Positions 15,495 through 24,924 of a DNA stretch of 64,000 nt are shown piece after piece (position 1 is the first letter of the stretch; each line of letters begins with the position of its first letter). The stretch is from Pelagibius sp. Alg239-R121 (GTDB taxonomy: Bacteria; Pseudomonadota; Alphaproteobacteria; Kiloniellales; Kiloniellaceae). The stretch is from positions 434,001 to 498,000 of the forward strand of contig NZ_CAMZOF010000006.1 in assembly GCF_947331435.1 (NCBI RefSeq), read 5' to 3'. The translations under genes and the position numbers were made by a program. The notes under the pieces were generated by a model. It searched no databases. It worked only from the letters and a program-made list of their open reading frames with translations, and was not told where the DNA came from.

Positions 15495-18400
15495 CTAACC
15501 GGTGGCCAACTTCACCAGACTGTCCAGCATCATCCGTACACCCTTCACGCGCGCCTTGGCATCGCTCCAGGCGCGTTTGTAGACCAGTTTGTGGTCCGGG
15601 CGCAGGTTGACGATCCCGGCCTGGGACTGGATGTAGCCGATCAGCTTTGCCGGGTTGGCGAACTGGTCGTTGTGGAAGGCAACGACGGCGCCCTTGGGAC
15701 CGGAATCGACCTTGATTACGCCGGCGTCGCGGCAGAGCTGTTTAATTGTCATGATGTCGAGCAGATTTTCGACCTCCTCAGGGAGATCGCCAAAGCGGTC
15801 GATCAATTCGGCGGCAAAACCCTCGATCTCGTTACGCGTAACCAACTCCGACAGGCGGCGATAGAGGCCAAGACGGACGTTGAGGTCGGTTACGTAACGC
15901 TCTGGAATCAAAACCGAAGTTCCGACATTGATCTGCGGCGTCCAACCCTTGGCTTCGTCTGCCTCTTCGGCCCGGCCACCACTTTTGGCAACCGCGACAG
16001 CCTCTTCGAGCATTTGCTGATAGAGTTCAATTCCGACTTCGCGGATGTGCCCGGACTGTTCCTCGCCCAACAGGTTACCGGCACCGCGAATGTCCATGTC
16101 GTGGCTGGCGAGTGTAAATCCGGCACCCAGACTGTCGAGAGTCTGCATGACGTTCAGGCGCTTTTCGGCGGCCGTGCTCAACAATCGGCCCGGCGGCAGG
16201 GTCAGATAGGCATAGCCACGGGTTTTGGAGCGGCCGATACGTCCTCGGATCTGATAGAGTTGGGCCAGGCCAAACATATCTGCCCGGTGGACAATCATGG
16301 TGTTGGCGCTGGGGATATCCAGGCCGGACTCGATGATGTTGGTGGAAAGCAGCACGTCGTACTGGTGATCGTAGAATGCCGTCATGACGGCTTCCAGTTC
16401 GCTGGGCGGCAATTGCCCGTGTGCCACTGCAATCTTGACCTCAGGCACCAGCTTGGCCAGCCGCTCTTTCAGTTCGGCGATATCGGCCAGACGCGGGCAG
16501 ACGTAGAAGGTCTGTCCGCCCCGATAATGCTCGCGCAGGATCGCTTCTCGAACGATCACCGGATCGTAAGGCAGTACGAAGGTACGTACGGCCAGCCGGT
16601 CGACCGGCGGTGTCGCGATCAGGCTCATTTCCTTCACGCCTGACATGGCGAGCTGCAGCGTACGTGGAATCGGCGTCGCGGTCAGGGTGAGGACATGTAC
16701 GTCCTCGCGGATCTGCTTCAGGCGTTCCTTCTGTTTCACGCCGAAATGCTGTTCCTCGTCGACAATCAACAGACCCAGATCCCGGAAGCGAACCGACTTG
16801 CCCAACAACGCATGTGTTCCGATTACGATTTCGACTGTGCCCTTCTCCAGGCCCGCCCTGGCGTCGCTGGCGTCCTTGGAGGTGACCAGGCGCGACAGTT
16901 GCACGACATTCACGGGCAAGCCCGTGAAACGCTCTGAAAAGGTCTTGTAGTGCTGACGCGCCAGCAGGGTCGTCGGCACCACCACAGCGACTTGTTTGCC
17001 AGCCATGACCGCGATAAAGGCGGCGCGCAGGGCGACTTCTGTTTTGCCGAAACCGACGTCGCCGCAAACCAGCCGATCCATGGGTTTACCGGATCCCAGA
17101 TCGTCCAGAATATCTTCGATGGCGCGCAATTGATCTTCGGTTTCCGGAAAGGGGAAGCGCGCGGCGAACTCGTCGTAAATGCCCTCCTGAGGCACAAGTG
17201 AATCCGCGGTCTTCATGGCACGGGCTGCGGCGATCTTTATGAGCTCGTCGGCAATTGCCTTGATACGCTGTTTGACTTTGGCCTTGCGGGACTGCCAGCC
17301 GGCGCCGCCCAGCCGGTCGAGCTCGACCGATGCATCTTCAGAGCCGAAGCGCGAGAGCACCTCGATATTCTCGACCGGGACAAAGAGCTTGTCGCCCCCG
17401 TGGTAGATCACCTTGAGACAGTCGTGGGGTGCGCCACCGACCTCGATGGTCTCCAAGCCCTCGTAGCGTCCTATGCCATGGTCGACATGAACCACGAGAT
17501 CCAGCGCCTGCAGCGTCGAGACTTCGGTCAGGAAGTTCTCTGAACGCCGCCGTTTTCGCTGTTGGCGTCCGATCCGTTCACCCAGGATGTCCTGCTCGGT
17601 GATGAGGGTGAAGTCCGGTGTAGTAAAGCCGTGATCGATCTCCAGCGTGATCAGGCCAACGGAGGATCGGTCCAGGTTGCCTGCATCGGCCCAGCTCTCT
17701 GCCGCAGCCAGACCTGCCTGACCATGCTCGCGCAGCAGGCTGCTTAGGCGGTCCCGGGCCCCGTCGCTGTAAGCGGCAACGATGACCCGTCGACCGGCTG
17801 ATTGTTCCTGCAGGATGAACTGCCGGACAGCATCGAAGACATTGGTGTCATCTTTGGCCCGGGCTTCCGCGAAGTTCTCGCCCGCCTTTGCGCCGGCATC
17901 CAGGATGCCGTCAAGGTCGTCCGGGAGGTCATAGGGCGTGAAGATCCCGCCGCGCAGGGCTGAGAGACCCTTGTCCCATTCATCCGTGGTCAAGTAGAGG
18001 TGGGCGGGGTTTAAGGGCTTATAGGGTGCGCCACCCGCGTCGCGAACGGATACCATGGCCTTTCTGGCGCCATAGAAGTCGTCGATTGCCTCCAGGCGGG
18101 CGTCGCGCGCTTCGGCCGCCTGATGATCCAGCAACACGACGGGATCGGAGAGGTAATCGAGCAGGGTTTCAAGCCGATCATGGAAGAGCGGCAGCCAATG
18201 CTCCATGCCGGGATGAACCCGGCCGTCCGACACGCTTTCATAAAGCGGATCGTCTCGCGATACCGCGCCGAAGGTTTCGCGATAACCGGAACGAAAGCGT
18301 TCAACGGCATCAGGAGTCAGTGTGATCTCCCCGACCGGCTTCAGAACGACCCGTTCCAGCCGGCCCGTGGTCAGTTGGGTCAGGGGATCGAACTGGCGAA

Positions 18401-19013
18401 TGCTCTCGAGTTCGTCACCGAAGAAGTCCAGCCGTACGGGCTGTTCTTCACCGGTTGGAAAAACATCCAGGATCCCGCCACGGATGGCAAACTCGCCGGC
18501 TTCGCCGACGGTTTCAGTGCGGAAGTAACCGTTTGAAGACAGAAACGAGAGCAACTCCGCAGTTTCGATCCGCGCACCCGGCGTGATCTCCTTGAGACGG
18601 TCGGCGAAGGTGGTGCGCGGCGGGACGCGCTGCATCAAGGCATTGACCGTCGTCACAATCACGCGCGGCGGCCCTTTGGCACCGGTCGCGGCTTTTGTCC
18701 CCGTGGCGAGATCCGTCAGGACATCTATCCTGCGCGCCAGAATATCCCGATGTGGACTGACCCGGTCGTAAGGCAGGCAGTCCCAGGCTGGAAAGCTACG
18801 GATTTCGACTTCCGGCGCAAAAAAGGCGAGCACGCTTTCCATCTTCGCCATGCGGGCGTCATCACGGGCGACAAAAACAAACGTGCTGTCTTTTGCTGCC
18901 GATGCAAGATGGGCAAGGGCGACGGCGTCGACGCCGTCAGGGGCGTTGGCGATCTGGTGCCGTACCGACCCGTTTTCACCGGCCGGTTTAAGAAGAGACT
19001 CTAGGGAATTCAA
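15495..19013 (-). CDS. mfd: Transcription-repair coupling factor Mfd
   Basis: A full-length 1172-residue Mfd. In order: UvrB-like N-terminal modules (FPAWDCLPYDRVSPH), the CarD-like RNA polymerase-interacting domain (VVHVDHGIGRYEGL near 510), a RecG-like translocase with Walker A GDVGFGKTE and Walker B DEEQHFGV, the TRG region (LYQIRGRIGRSKTRGYAYL), and a C-terminal UvrA-binding-inhibiting domain. It displaces RNA polymerase stalled at lesions and recruits UvrA (encoded at the far end of this window). The start is TTG at 19013, whose bases overlap the TGA stop of sdhE (TTGA), so translation is probably coupled. Confidence 0.97.
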   Translation of the reverse strand: MNSLESLLKPAGENGSVRHQIANAPDGVDAVALAHLASAAKDSTFVFVARDDARMAKMESVLAFFAPEVEIRSFPAWDCLPYDRVSPHRDILARRIDVLTDLATGTKAATGAKGPPRVIVTTVNALMQRVPPRTTFADRLKEITPGARIETAELLSFLSSNGYFRTETVGEAGEFAIRGGILDVFPTGEEQPVRLDFFGDELESIRQFDPLTQLTTGRLERVVLKPVGEITLTPDAVERFRSGYRETFGAVSRDDPLYESVSDGRVHPGMEHWLPLFHDRLETLLDYLSDPVVLLDHQAAEARDARLEAIDDFYGARKAMVSVRDAGGAPYKPLNPAHLYLTTDEWDKGLSALRGGIFTPYDLPDDLDGILDAGAKAGENFAEARAKDDTNVFDAVRQFILQEQSAGRRVIVAAYSDGARDRLSSLLREHGQAGLAAAESWADAGNLDRSSVGLITLEIDHGFTTPDFTLITEQDILGERIGRQQRKRRRSENFLTEVSTLQALDLVVHVDHGIGRYEGLETIEVGGAPHDCLKVIYHGGDKLFVPVENIEVLSRFGSEDASVELDRLGGAGWQSRKAKVKQRIKAIADELIKIAAARAMKTADSLVPQEGIYDEFAARFPFPETEDQLRAIEDILDDLGSGKPMDRLVCGDVGFGKTEVALRAAFIAVMAGKQVAVVVPTTLLARQHYKTFSERFTGLPVNVVQLSRLVTSKDASDARAGLEKGTVEIVIGTHALLGKSVRFRDLGLLIVDEEQHFGVKQKERLKQIREDVHVLTLTATPIPRTLQLAMSGVKEMSLIATPPVDRLAVRTFVLPYDPVIVREAILREHYRGGQTFYVCPRLADIAELKERLAKLVPEVKIAVAHGQLPPSELEAVMTAFYDHQYDVLLSTNIIESGLDIPSANTMIVHRADMFGLAQLYQIRGRIGRSKTRGYAYLTLPPGRLLSTAAEKRLNVMQTLDSLGAGFTLASHDMDIRGAGNLLGEEQSGHIREVGIELYQQMLEEAVAVAKSGGRAEEADEAKGWTPQINVGTSVLIPERYVTDLNVRLGLYRRLSELVTRNEIEGFAAELIDRFGDLPEEVENLLDIMTIKQLCRDAGVIKVDSGPKGAVVAFHNDQFANPAKLIGYIQSQAGIVNLRPDHKLVYKRAWSDAKARVKGVRMMLDSLVKLATG

Positions 19014-19282
19014 AGTTTTTCAGGCGTATAGCGGAAGTTTAGGAGAAGCTGGGTGACGTCGTTCAGCAGGTGTTCGGCTGGTTGCGACTCACCAGTGAAC
19101 CACTGATAGACGACAGGATCGGGTTGATCCAGGATAACTTCGTAGCGGTCAAGCTGGGCTGCGTCCATAGCGGCCAGATGCTGGTCGGCGAAGTTCCCCA
19201 AAAGCAGATCCGCTTCCTTTGTGCCGCGATGCCAGCTTCTGAATTTCAACTGTTTGCGGCGCTTGGCAAGGTCATCGCTCAT
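19010..19282 (-). CDS. sdhE: Succinate dehydrogenase assembly factor SdhE
   Basis: A 90-residue helical protein of the SdhE/SDHAF2 family. The signature RG-x-x-E appears as RGTKEAD (residues 19-25) after KFRSWH, and YEVILDQPDPVVYQWFTG near 47-64 is also typical. SdhE promotes covalent attachment of FAD to the succinate dehydrogenase flavoprotein in the cytoplasm. It is placed directly before mfd with a four-base overlap, an arrangement common in alphaproteobacteria. Confidence 0.92.
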   Translation of the reverse strand: MSDDLAKRRKQLKFRSWHRGTKEADLLLGNFADQHLAAMDAAQLDRYEVILDQPDPVVYQWFTGESQPAEHLLNDVTQLLLNFRYTPEKL

Positions 19283-19426
19283 TGGAATTTACCGATCTGC
19301 TTAACGAAGAAAATTCGGCGCGTCTGCCGATCAGGATGCCGTCGAATGACACGAGCAAGATGTGCCGTCTCCGTCGGGCTTTCAAGTGTCGCATGCAGGC
19401 GCCGGCACCCAGCCACAGGAAACGCT

Positions 19427-20482
19427 CTATTGATAGCGTTTGACCGCTTCGCTGATTTCCTTCAGCAAAGCAGTTCCGACCTCGCCGCCGTCCCCAACAA
19501 TCTTATTCTTAAAGACGGTGCGAATGGTGTCGATATGTGCACCGATCAGTTTGATCCGGTCCTTAGTCGGTGGGTGGCCGGTCGGTTTGGTTGCCTTGTA
19601 GAGGGATTTTCCCACGTCTGTAATCAGGGGATAGTCGAAGATGCCTCCCTGCCCGCGAAGTTCGTGCGCGACTTCGTTGATCTTGGCTATTGCCTGATCC
19701 GGATCGCCCTTGCCTGTCTGCAAGGTCTGTTGCGCTTCCGTGGCCGCGATGAGATAGCGTTCCATCCAGTCGCCATAATCGCCGACAAGCGCCTGAATGC
19801 GTTTCTCGGCCGCCTGAATGAGTACCGGATCGAAGGCGACCGGAATCTTGCGGGCATCCGGGCCCAGTTTTTCACGCAGACGGTCGTCGAGGTCGAAGTG
19901 AATCGCCCGGACGTCCTCGCGCAGCGTCTTCTCCGACGACGGTCCCCGGATAAACTGGATATCCTCGCGCATCGTCACGCGCCGCTCTTCTGCAACCGGC
20001 ACCGTGGTGCGCCGACGGTCCGGACCGAAGTAACCGGCTGCCAGGACGTAGTGGCGTGGTGTGTTGACCAACATCAAGAGGCGGTCCGCGATGGTCTTGG
20101 AGGCAAAGGGCTTCGCGAGAAACTCTGTGACGCCGCCGTCTCTGGCGTCCTCCACCACTTCCCGGTCGGCGGCGCCTGATATCATAACAATGGGCACGAA
20201 GCGATCCGGCACATTCGGTCCCGTGCGGATCCAACGCAAAAACAGCTTGCCGTCGACTTGAGGCATGACCCAATCCGAAATGATCAGATCAACGGTTCCG
20301 ATCCCCGCACTCACCGGATCTTCAAGGCTCAGCTTGAGGCGATCGATTGCCGCTGCGCCGTCGACGTCCGCAATCACTTTACCAACACCGAGGGTCTTCA
20401 GAACCGAGGTCAGCAGTTCCCGGATGAAACGATTGTCGTCGACAATCAAAACCGTCAAACGATCCCAGCGAAGATCTTTCAT
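19427..20482 (-). CDS. Response regulator with C-terminal Hpt-like domain
   Basis: A 351-residue protein. Residues about 10-130 are a receiver domain (TVLIVDDNRFIRELL, phosphoacceptor Asp in LIISDWVMPQVDG, ISGAAD and FLAKPF for the switch Ser and Lys). A middle segment carries the FGPDRRR motif seen in alphaproteobacterial receivers of this kind. The C-terminus holds KINEVAHELRGQGGIFDYPL, which resembles the Hpt active site H-x-L-K-G-x-x, so His may be phosphorylated. There is no DNA-binding output. It may shuttle phosphate or act by protein contact. ATG 20482 matches the usual family start; the longer frame adds 21 atypical residues. Confidence 0.8.
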   Translation of the reverse strand: MKDLRWDRLTVLIVDDNRFIRELLTSVLKTLGVGKVIADVDGAAAIDRLKLSLEDPVSAGIGTVDLIISDWVMPQVDGKLFLRWIRTGPNVPDRFVPIVMISGAADREVVEDARDGGVTEFLAKPFASKTIADRLLMLVNTPRHYVLAAGYFGPDRRRTTVPVAEERRVTMREDIQFIRGPSSEKTLREDVRAIHFDLDDRLREKLGPDARKIPVAFDPVLIQAAEKRIQALVGDYGDWMERYLIAATEAQQTLQTGKGDPDQAIAKINEVAHELRGQGGIFDYPLITDVGKSLYKATKPTGHPPTKDRIKLIGAHIDTIRTVFKNKIVGDGGEVGTALLKEISEAVKRYQ

Positions 20483-20619
20483 ACCTACCAAACGTCCCCA
20501 GCCGCTCGAATACCCCCGAGGGGGACCGTGCTTTTCTTTTGTCACGCCGTTTCATAGCCAGCCCGTGACCGAACCATTTAATGCTATAGGATGGCGGTTG
20601 TAAGATAACTCCGATTCTA

Positions 20620-20644
20620 GAGCCCGATCGATTCGATCAAGACC
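20620..20644 (-). repeat. 25-bp dispersed hairpin repeat, copy C (diverged)
   Basis: Read on the minus strand: GGTCTTGA, loop TCGAATCGA, then TCGGGCTC. It agrees with copy A at 18 of 25 positions. The changed right arm still pairs with the left arm in RNA apart from one mismatch, using G-U pairs. It lies in the divergent spacer between the response regulator gene and recG. Confidence 0.4.
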
Positions 20645-20688
20645 GATCTTGCACTAGGCTCTCATGCCCATTTCAGGCTTATAGACCC

Positions 20689-22770
20689 TTGCGACCCGAA
20701 ATCCTCTTTCCTCTCTTTGCTCCGATTACCAGTATTTCCGGCATCGGTCCACGTTTCGCTGTGCTTTTTGAGCGCTTGGTCGGTGTTCACATCCTCGATC
20801 TTTGCTGGCATCTCCCAAATGGGTTGATCGATCGCCGCTACAGTCCGCAGGTTGCTCAAGCCGAAGCGGGGCGGATCGCGACGCTCGTCGTACGTGTTCT
20901 TCGGCACCACCCCGCTCCGGCGCGGGGCCGTCCCTACCGCATCACCGTGGCCGATGAAAGCGGCGAGCTGCAACTGGTGTTCTTCCATGCCCGGGCCGAT
21001 TATCTGGAGAAAATTCTTCCTGAAGGCGAAACCCGGGTGGTCAGCGGTAAGCTGGAAGTCTTTGGCGGCGGATTGCAGATGCCCCACCCCGATCATATCG
21101 CGCCCGAAGCAGAGCTTGCTGAAATTCAAACCGTGCAACCGGTCTATCCTCTGACCGCGGGCCTGCCGCAAAAGGTCGTGGCCAAGGCCGTTACCTCGGC
21201 CTTGGCGCACACTATCGATTTGCCGGAATGGCTGGATCCGGCCTTTCAGCGCCAAGGCGGCTGGCCGGCTTGGAAAGATGCCCTGGACAGTGCTCATTGT
21301 CCCCACGAGTTGCCGGACCTGGACGCAACAACGCCGGCGCGCAGCCGCCTGGCTTACGACGAACTGCTGGCCAATCAGTTGGCCCTCGCCCTGATCCGGC
21401 GCAATCAGACCCGGCACAAAGGGCGGCAAATCAAGGGCGACTCGCGTCTTCGGACACAGGTGCTCGAGGCCCTGCCCTTTTCTCTGACCAAGTCCCAGCA
21501 GCAGGTGTTGCTGGAAATTGATGATGATATGGCCAGTGACTCCCGCATGCTGCGATTGATTCAGGGCGATGTGGGCAGCGGAAAGACCGTGGTGGCCCTG
21601 TTGGCGATGTTGGCGGCGGTTGAATCCGGCGCCCAAGCCGCAATCATGGCACCGACCGAAATACTGGCGCGGCAGCATCATAAGACGATCGAACCCCTGG
21701 CCCGGGCCGCCGGCGTATCCGTCGAGCTGCTGACCGGGCGGGACAAGGGCAAGGCACGCGCCGCGGTTCTGGCCAGGATCGCATCCGGGGAGTCTGCGAT
21801 CGTGATCGGGACCCACGCCCTGTTTCAACAGGACGTCGCCTTCCAGGACCTCGCTTTGGCGGTGATCGACGAGCAGCATCGCTTCGGCGTCCATCAACGC
21901 CTCACCCTGGCGGATAAGGGGCGCGGGGTCGATATGCTGGTGATGACGGCGACGCCGATCCCGCGGACCCTGATGCTGACAGCCTACGGCGACATGGATG
22001 TTTCGAGGATTACCGAAAAGCCGGCAGGCAGGCAGGCGATCGATACCCGGACCATGCCCATCGACCGCCTGCCCGAAATCGTCGACGCTATCGGCCGGGC
22101 GCTGCGCAGCGGCACGCGCGCCTATTGGGTCTGTCCACTCGTCGAGGACTCCGAACTCAGCGACTTGGCGGCGGCCGAGGAACGCCATCGGGAATTGCAG
22201 GCCCATTTCGGTGATTGTGTGGGTCTCGTGCACGGCAAGATGAAGGCCAAGGACAAGGATGCCGCCATGGCCGCCTTCGTCGCAGGCGACATCACTCTAT
22301 TGGTGGCGACCACGGTGATCGAGGTCGGTGTGGACGTTCCCGAGGCGTCTATCATGGTGATCGAACACGCCGAGCGTTTCGGCCTGGCTCAGCTCCATCA
22401 GCTCAGAGGCCGGATTGGCCGCGGTTCGCTCAAATCGAGTTGTTTGCTGCTTTATCAAGGGCCGCTTGGCGAAGTCTCGCGCGCACGGCTAAACATCATG
22501 CGTGAGACTGACGACGGTTTCCGGATTGCTGAAGAAGACCTGCGTCTGCGCGGCGCCGGTGAACTTTTGGGAACGCGCCAAAGCGGTTTTCCAGAGTTTC
22601 GCCTCGCGGATCTGCAGGTGCACAGCGATTTACTGGCCGCTGCGCGCGACGATGCAGCGCTGATCCTGAATAAAGATCCCGACCTGGAATCGGACCGGGG
22701 CCGGGCCTTGCGCATCCTGCTCTATCTCTTCGAACGGGATGCGGCAGTGAAGTACTTAAGATCAGGGTAA
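20689..22770 (+). CDS. recG: ATP-dependent DNA helicase RecG
   Basis: A 693-residue RecG. It has the N-terminal wedge/OB-fold that grips fork junctions (GIGPRFAVLFERLVGVHIL; YRITVADESGELQLVFFHARADYL), Walker A GDVGSGKTV, Walker B as DEQHRFG, motif III TATPIPRTL, and the C-terminal QLHQLRGRIGRGSLKSSC. RecG regresses stalled replication forks and branch-migrates Holliday junctions. The first plausible start is TTG at 20689; no strong ribosome binding site is visible. It converges on the DUF502 gene with a 15-base gap. Confidence 0.96.
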   Translation: MRPEILFPLFAPITSISGIGPRFAVLFERLVGVHILDLCWHLPNGLIDRRYSPQVAQAEAGRIATLVVRVLRHHPAPARGRPYRITVADESGELQLVFFHARADYLEKILPEGETRVVSGKLEVFGGGLQMPHPDHIAPEAELAEIQTVQPVYPLTAGLPQKVVAKAVTSALAHTIDLPEWLDPAFQRQGGWPAWKDALDSAHCPHELPDLDATTPARSRLAYDELLANQLALALIRRNQTRHKGRQIKGDSRLRTQVLEALPFSLTKSQQQVLLEIDDDMASDSRMLRLIQGDVGSGKTVVALLAMLAAVESGAQAAIMAPTEILARQHHKTIEPLARAAGVSVELLTGRDKGKARAAVLARIASGESAIVIGTHALFQQDVAFQDLALAVIDEQHRFGVHQRLTLADKGRGVDMLVMTATPIPRTLMLTAYGDMDVSRITEKPAGRQAIDTRTMPIDRLPEIVDAIGRALRSGTRAYWVCPLVEDSELSDLAAAEERHRELQAHFGDCVGLVHGKMKAKDKDAAMAAFVAGDITLLVATTVIEVGVDVPEASIMVIEHAERFGLAQLHQLRGRIGRGSLKSSCLLLYQGPLGEVSRARLNIMRETDDGFRIAEEDLRLRGAGELLGTRQSGFPEFRLADLQVHSDLLAAARDDAALILNKDPDLESDRGRALRILLYLFERDAAVKYLRSG

Positions 22771-22785
22771 CAGTGGGAAAACGGG

Positions 22786-24312
22786 TCAGCCGGCCTTTGC
22801 GACCTTTTCCATGCCCTGTGGCGGTTGGCCGGGATCTTCGGGATCGTTGTCACTATCCGAGGCCAGTTCTGCGCCGGAACCGGTAATTTGGGTCGGTTCG
22901 GTGGACCTGAGCCGCCGATCCGGGGGCGTCACGATTCCGCCCGAAACCACCATCTTGATCCCCTCCTCCACCGTCATGCTCAACTTGCGGGTCTCTTTTT
23001 TGGAGACAAAAAGCAAAAAGCCCGATGTCGGGTTCGGGGTGGTCGGCAGGAAGATATTGACCGCGTCATCTGGTCCGGCCTCGGTGAGACGATAGTTTGC
23101 ATCGCCGGTCAAAAAGCCGATGGCCCAGCTTTCCTTGCGCGGATACTGCACCAGGACAACGTCTCGAAAGGCATTGGACTGCTGTTTGAAGACGGCTTCG
23201 AAGATCTGTTTCAGTGCACCGTAGACACTGCGAATGACCGGCATGCGATCGAGCAGGCGCTCTCCGATACGTACGATACTGCGGCCGACCAGTCCGGCCG
23301 TCATAAAACCGATAAGCGTCAGGACTGCCACCACCACGATCACACCGAGACCCGGGATGCCGAAGGGCAGATAGGTTTCGGGGTTCCACTGCGCCGGAAT
23401 CAGCGGGGTCACCCGGTCATCGATGAAGGTCACGATCTCCAGCGCCAGCCAGCAGGTGATGCCGATCGGTGCCGTAATCAGAACGCCAGTGAAAAAGTGG
23501 TTCCTCAGCCGGCCGATAATTCCGAGTTTATGAGCTGCCTGCACTTCGCTCTCAGCTTTTGCGTCCCGTTCGGACAGGCTTTTGGCAAGCGTTGAGGTTT
23601 CTGCTGCTCCGCCTTCGCCATTGACCCGTCCGTTGTCAGGCGGCGTGACAATGCCACTGGAAATGACCAGCTTGATCCCCTCTTCGACGGTCAAATCGAG
23701 GTGGTGAACATCGCGTTCGGGAATGAAGAGCAGGAAACCTGTTGTCGGATTAGGCGTGGCTGGAACGAAAACGTTGACGACGGTTTCCGAGGTAAGTTCC
23801 TGAACCTCGCCTTCAGTTCGTCCCGTAATGAAGCCGACCGCCCAGGTTCCCCGGTTTGGGTATTCGACCAGGACCACTTCCCGAAAGGCTGTGGATTTCT
23901 GGGACAACACGGTTTCGAAAACCTGACGGGTCCAACTGTAGACGCTGCGCACGATCGGCAATTGGGAAATGGCGCTTTCGCTCACTCTCGTGATCAGGCG
24001 GCCGAGATATCCGGTGGTAACGGCGCCAACCATGGTCAGGGCGATCAGAACGACAAGCAATCCGATGCCGGGCAGCGCAAAGGGCAGATAGCTTTCCGGG
24101 TTCCACTTGAACGGAATGTAGGGACGGACCGTATTGTCGACAAAGGAGATGAACTGCCAGGCCAGCCAGAAAGTGATTCCAATTGGCGCGGCAACCAGCA
24201 ATCCGGCAAGGAAATAGTTCCGAAGACGCCCGGCAAAGCTCAGCGCATGAACTGGCTTCGGCTTACCTGCCTCAGGTTTATCGGCCTTCTTGCGATCTTT
24301 CTTGATCGTCAT
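22786..24312 (-). CDS. Membrane protein with two tandem DUF502 domains
   Basis: A 508-residue protein made of two related halves. Each has RLRN[YH]F then GLLVAAPIGIT/GVLITAPIGIT (helix 1), a WNPE[ST]YLPF loop, a second helix (GIGLLVVLIALTMVG / GLGVIVVVAVLTLIG), GRLITRVSES/GRSIVRIGER, P[IV][IV]RSVY, F[RE]-x-VVLV[EQ]YP, ATPNPT/TTPNPT-GFLLF and VEEGIK. Copies cover about 24-230 and 262-460. DUF502 proteins are normally about 200-230 residues with one unit, so this is a fused duplication. Linker and C-terminus are acidic. Function of DUF502 is unknown; the gene next to recG is a common alphaproteobacterial position for it. Confidence 0.88.
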   Translation of the reverse strand: MTIKKDRKKADKPEAGKPKPVHALSFAGRLRNYFLAGLLVAAPIGITFWLAWQFISFVDNTVRPYIPFKWNPESYLPFALPGIGLLVVLIALTMVGAVTTGYLGRLITRVSESAISQLPIVRSVYSWTRQVFETVLSQKSTAFREVVLVEYPNRGTWAVGFITGRTEGEVQELTSETVVNVFVPATPNPTTGFLLFIPERDVHHLDLTVEEGIKLVISSGIVTPPDNGRVNGEGGAAETSTLAKSLSERDAKAESEVQAAHKLGIIGRLRNHFFTGVLITAPIGITCWLALEIVTFIDDRVTPLIPAQWNPETYLPFGIPGLGVIVVVAVLTLIGFMTAGLVGRSIVRIGERLLDRMPVIRSVYGALKQIFEAVFKQQSNAFRDVVLVQYPRKESWAIGFLTGDANYRLTEAGPDDAVNIFLPTTPNPTSGFLLFVSKKETRKLSMTVEEGIKMVVSGGIVTPPDRRLRSTEPTQITGSGAELASDSDNDPEDPGQPPQGMEKVAKAG

Positions 24313-24673
24313 CCAGGTCTCGTCCTTTTAAGGGCTGTCATTCCGCAGCCTCAAAACTAGCTTGGGAACCGGTCCATGCCTCAGTTTTACGCCCCATGGC
24401 GCAAACGTAATCTCGGATTGCGTCACATATGGGCATCGACCGGTGGCTCCGCCAGTGCGAACTCTACTCTGTGGATCACTTCTGCGGACGCCGATTGAAT
24501 AACCCCAAACATCGTACCCTAGTGAAGATCGTGCCGGGGAGCCAGCATCGGATTCGGCGGCAACAGCTATTTTCGCGCGCCGGGTCCACAAGGACGATAA
24601 ATTGTCTGGAAATTGTCGCTCGGTTTTAGTTCTGCCACACTAGCCCGGCAGTTTCTCATCGTTCCGGGTCAGG
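24313..24673. other. Intergenic region between DUF502 gene and tRNA-Leu
   Basis: No ORF with family features, no hairpin terminator with T-run, and no RNA gene recognised. It holds the upstream region of the leftward DUF502 gene, whose AGGACGAG ribosome binding site lies at its left end, and the downstream side of the leftward tRNA. Confidence 0.5.
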
Positions 24674-24760
24674 TGGTGCGGATGAGAGGACTTGAACCTC
24701 CACTCCCTTTCGGGAACATGCACCTGAAGCATGCGCGTCTACCAATTCCGCCACATCCGC
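24674..24760 (-). tRNA. tRNA-Leu (anticodon CAG)
   Basis: Read on the minus strand the gene begins GCGGATG and ends CATCCGC plus A and an encoded CCA (24674-24676). The anticodon loop is TTCAGGT, giving CAG. It has the long variable arm of a class II tRNA and the TTCAAGTC T-loop. It reads CUG leucine codons. Confidence 0.95.
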
Positions 24761-24837
24761 ATCAGTCGGTCAGGTTCAAACTTGGAACCCAATACCGTCT
24801 CGTGACTTCCATACCATCCGGCTCGATACTCCGGATT

Positions 24838-24924
24838 TGGTGCGGCTGAGAGGACTTGAACCTCCACCCCGTTTCCAGGACAACGACCTCAACGTTGCGC
24901 GTCTACCGATTCCGCCACAGCCGC
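24838..24924 (-). tRNA. tRNA-Leu (anticodon GAG)
   Basis: On the minus strand the acceptor arms GCGGCTG and CAGCCGC match perfectly, followed by A and encoded CCA (24838-24840). The anticodon stem CAACG/CGTTG encloses TTGAGGT, giving GAG, which reads CUC and CUU. A long variable arm is present. It lies about 77 bases from tRNA-Leu(CAG) and may be cotranscribed with it. Confidence 0.95.

Noticed and set aside
20662-22233. 523-residue open frame antisense to recG
   Set aside because: It mirrors the recG frame, is His/Gln-rich as antisense frames of GC-rich genes are, and matches no family. The same applies to the long antisense frames over mfd (15591-16643), the acyl-CoA dehydrogenase gene (9180-10265), the NoeA-like gene (31225-32253) and uvrA (61623-62630).
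24328-24591. 87-residue leftward frame upstream of the DUF502 gene
   Set aside because: No domain, no ribosome binding site, biased Arg/Ser/Gly composition typical of chance frames.
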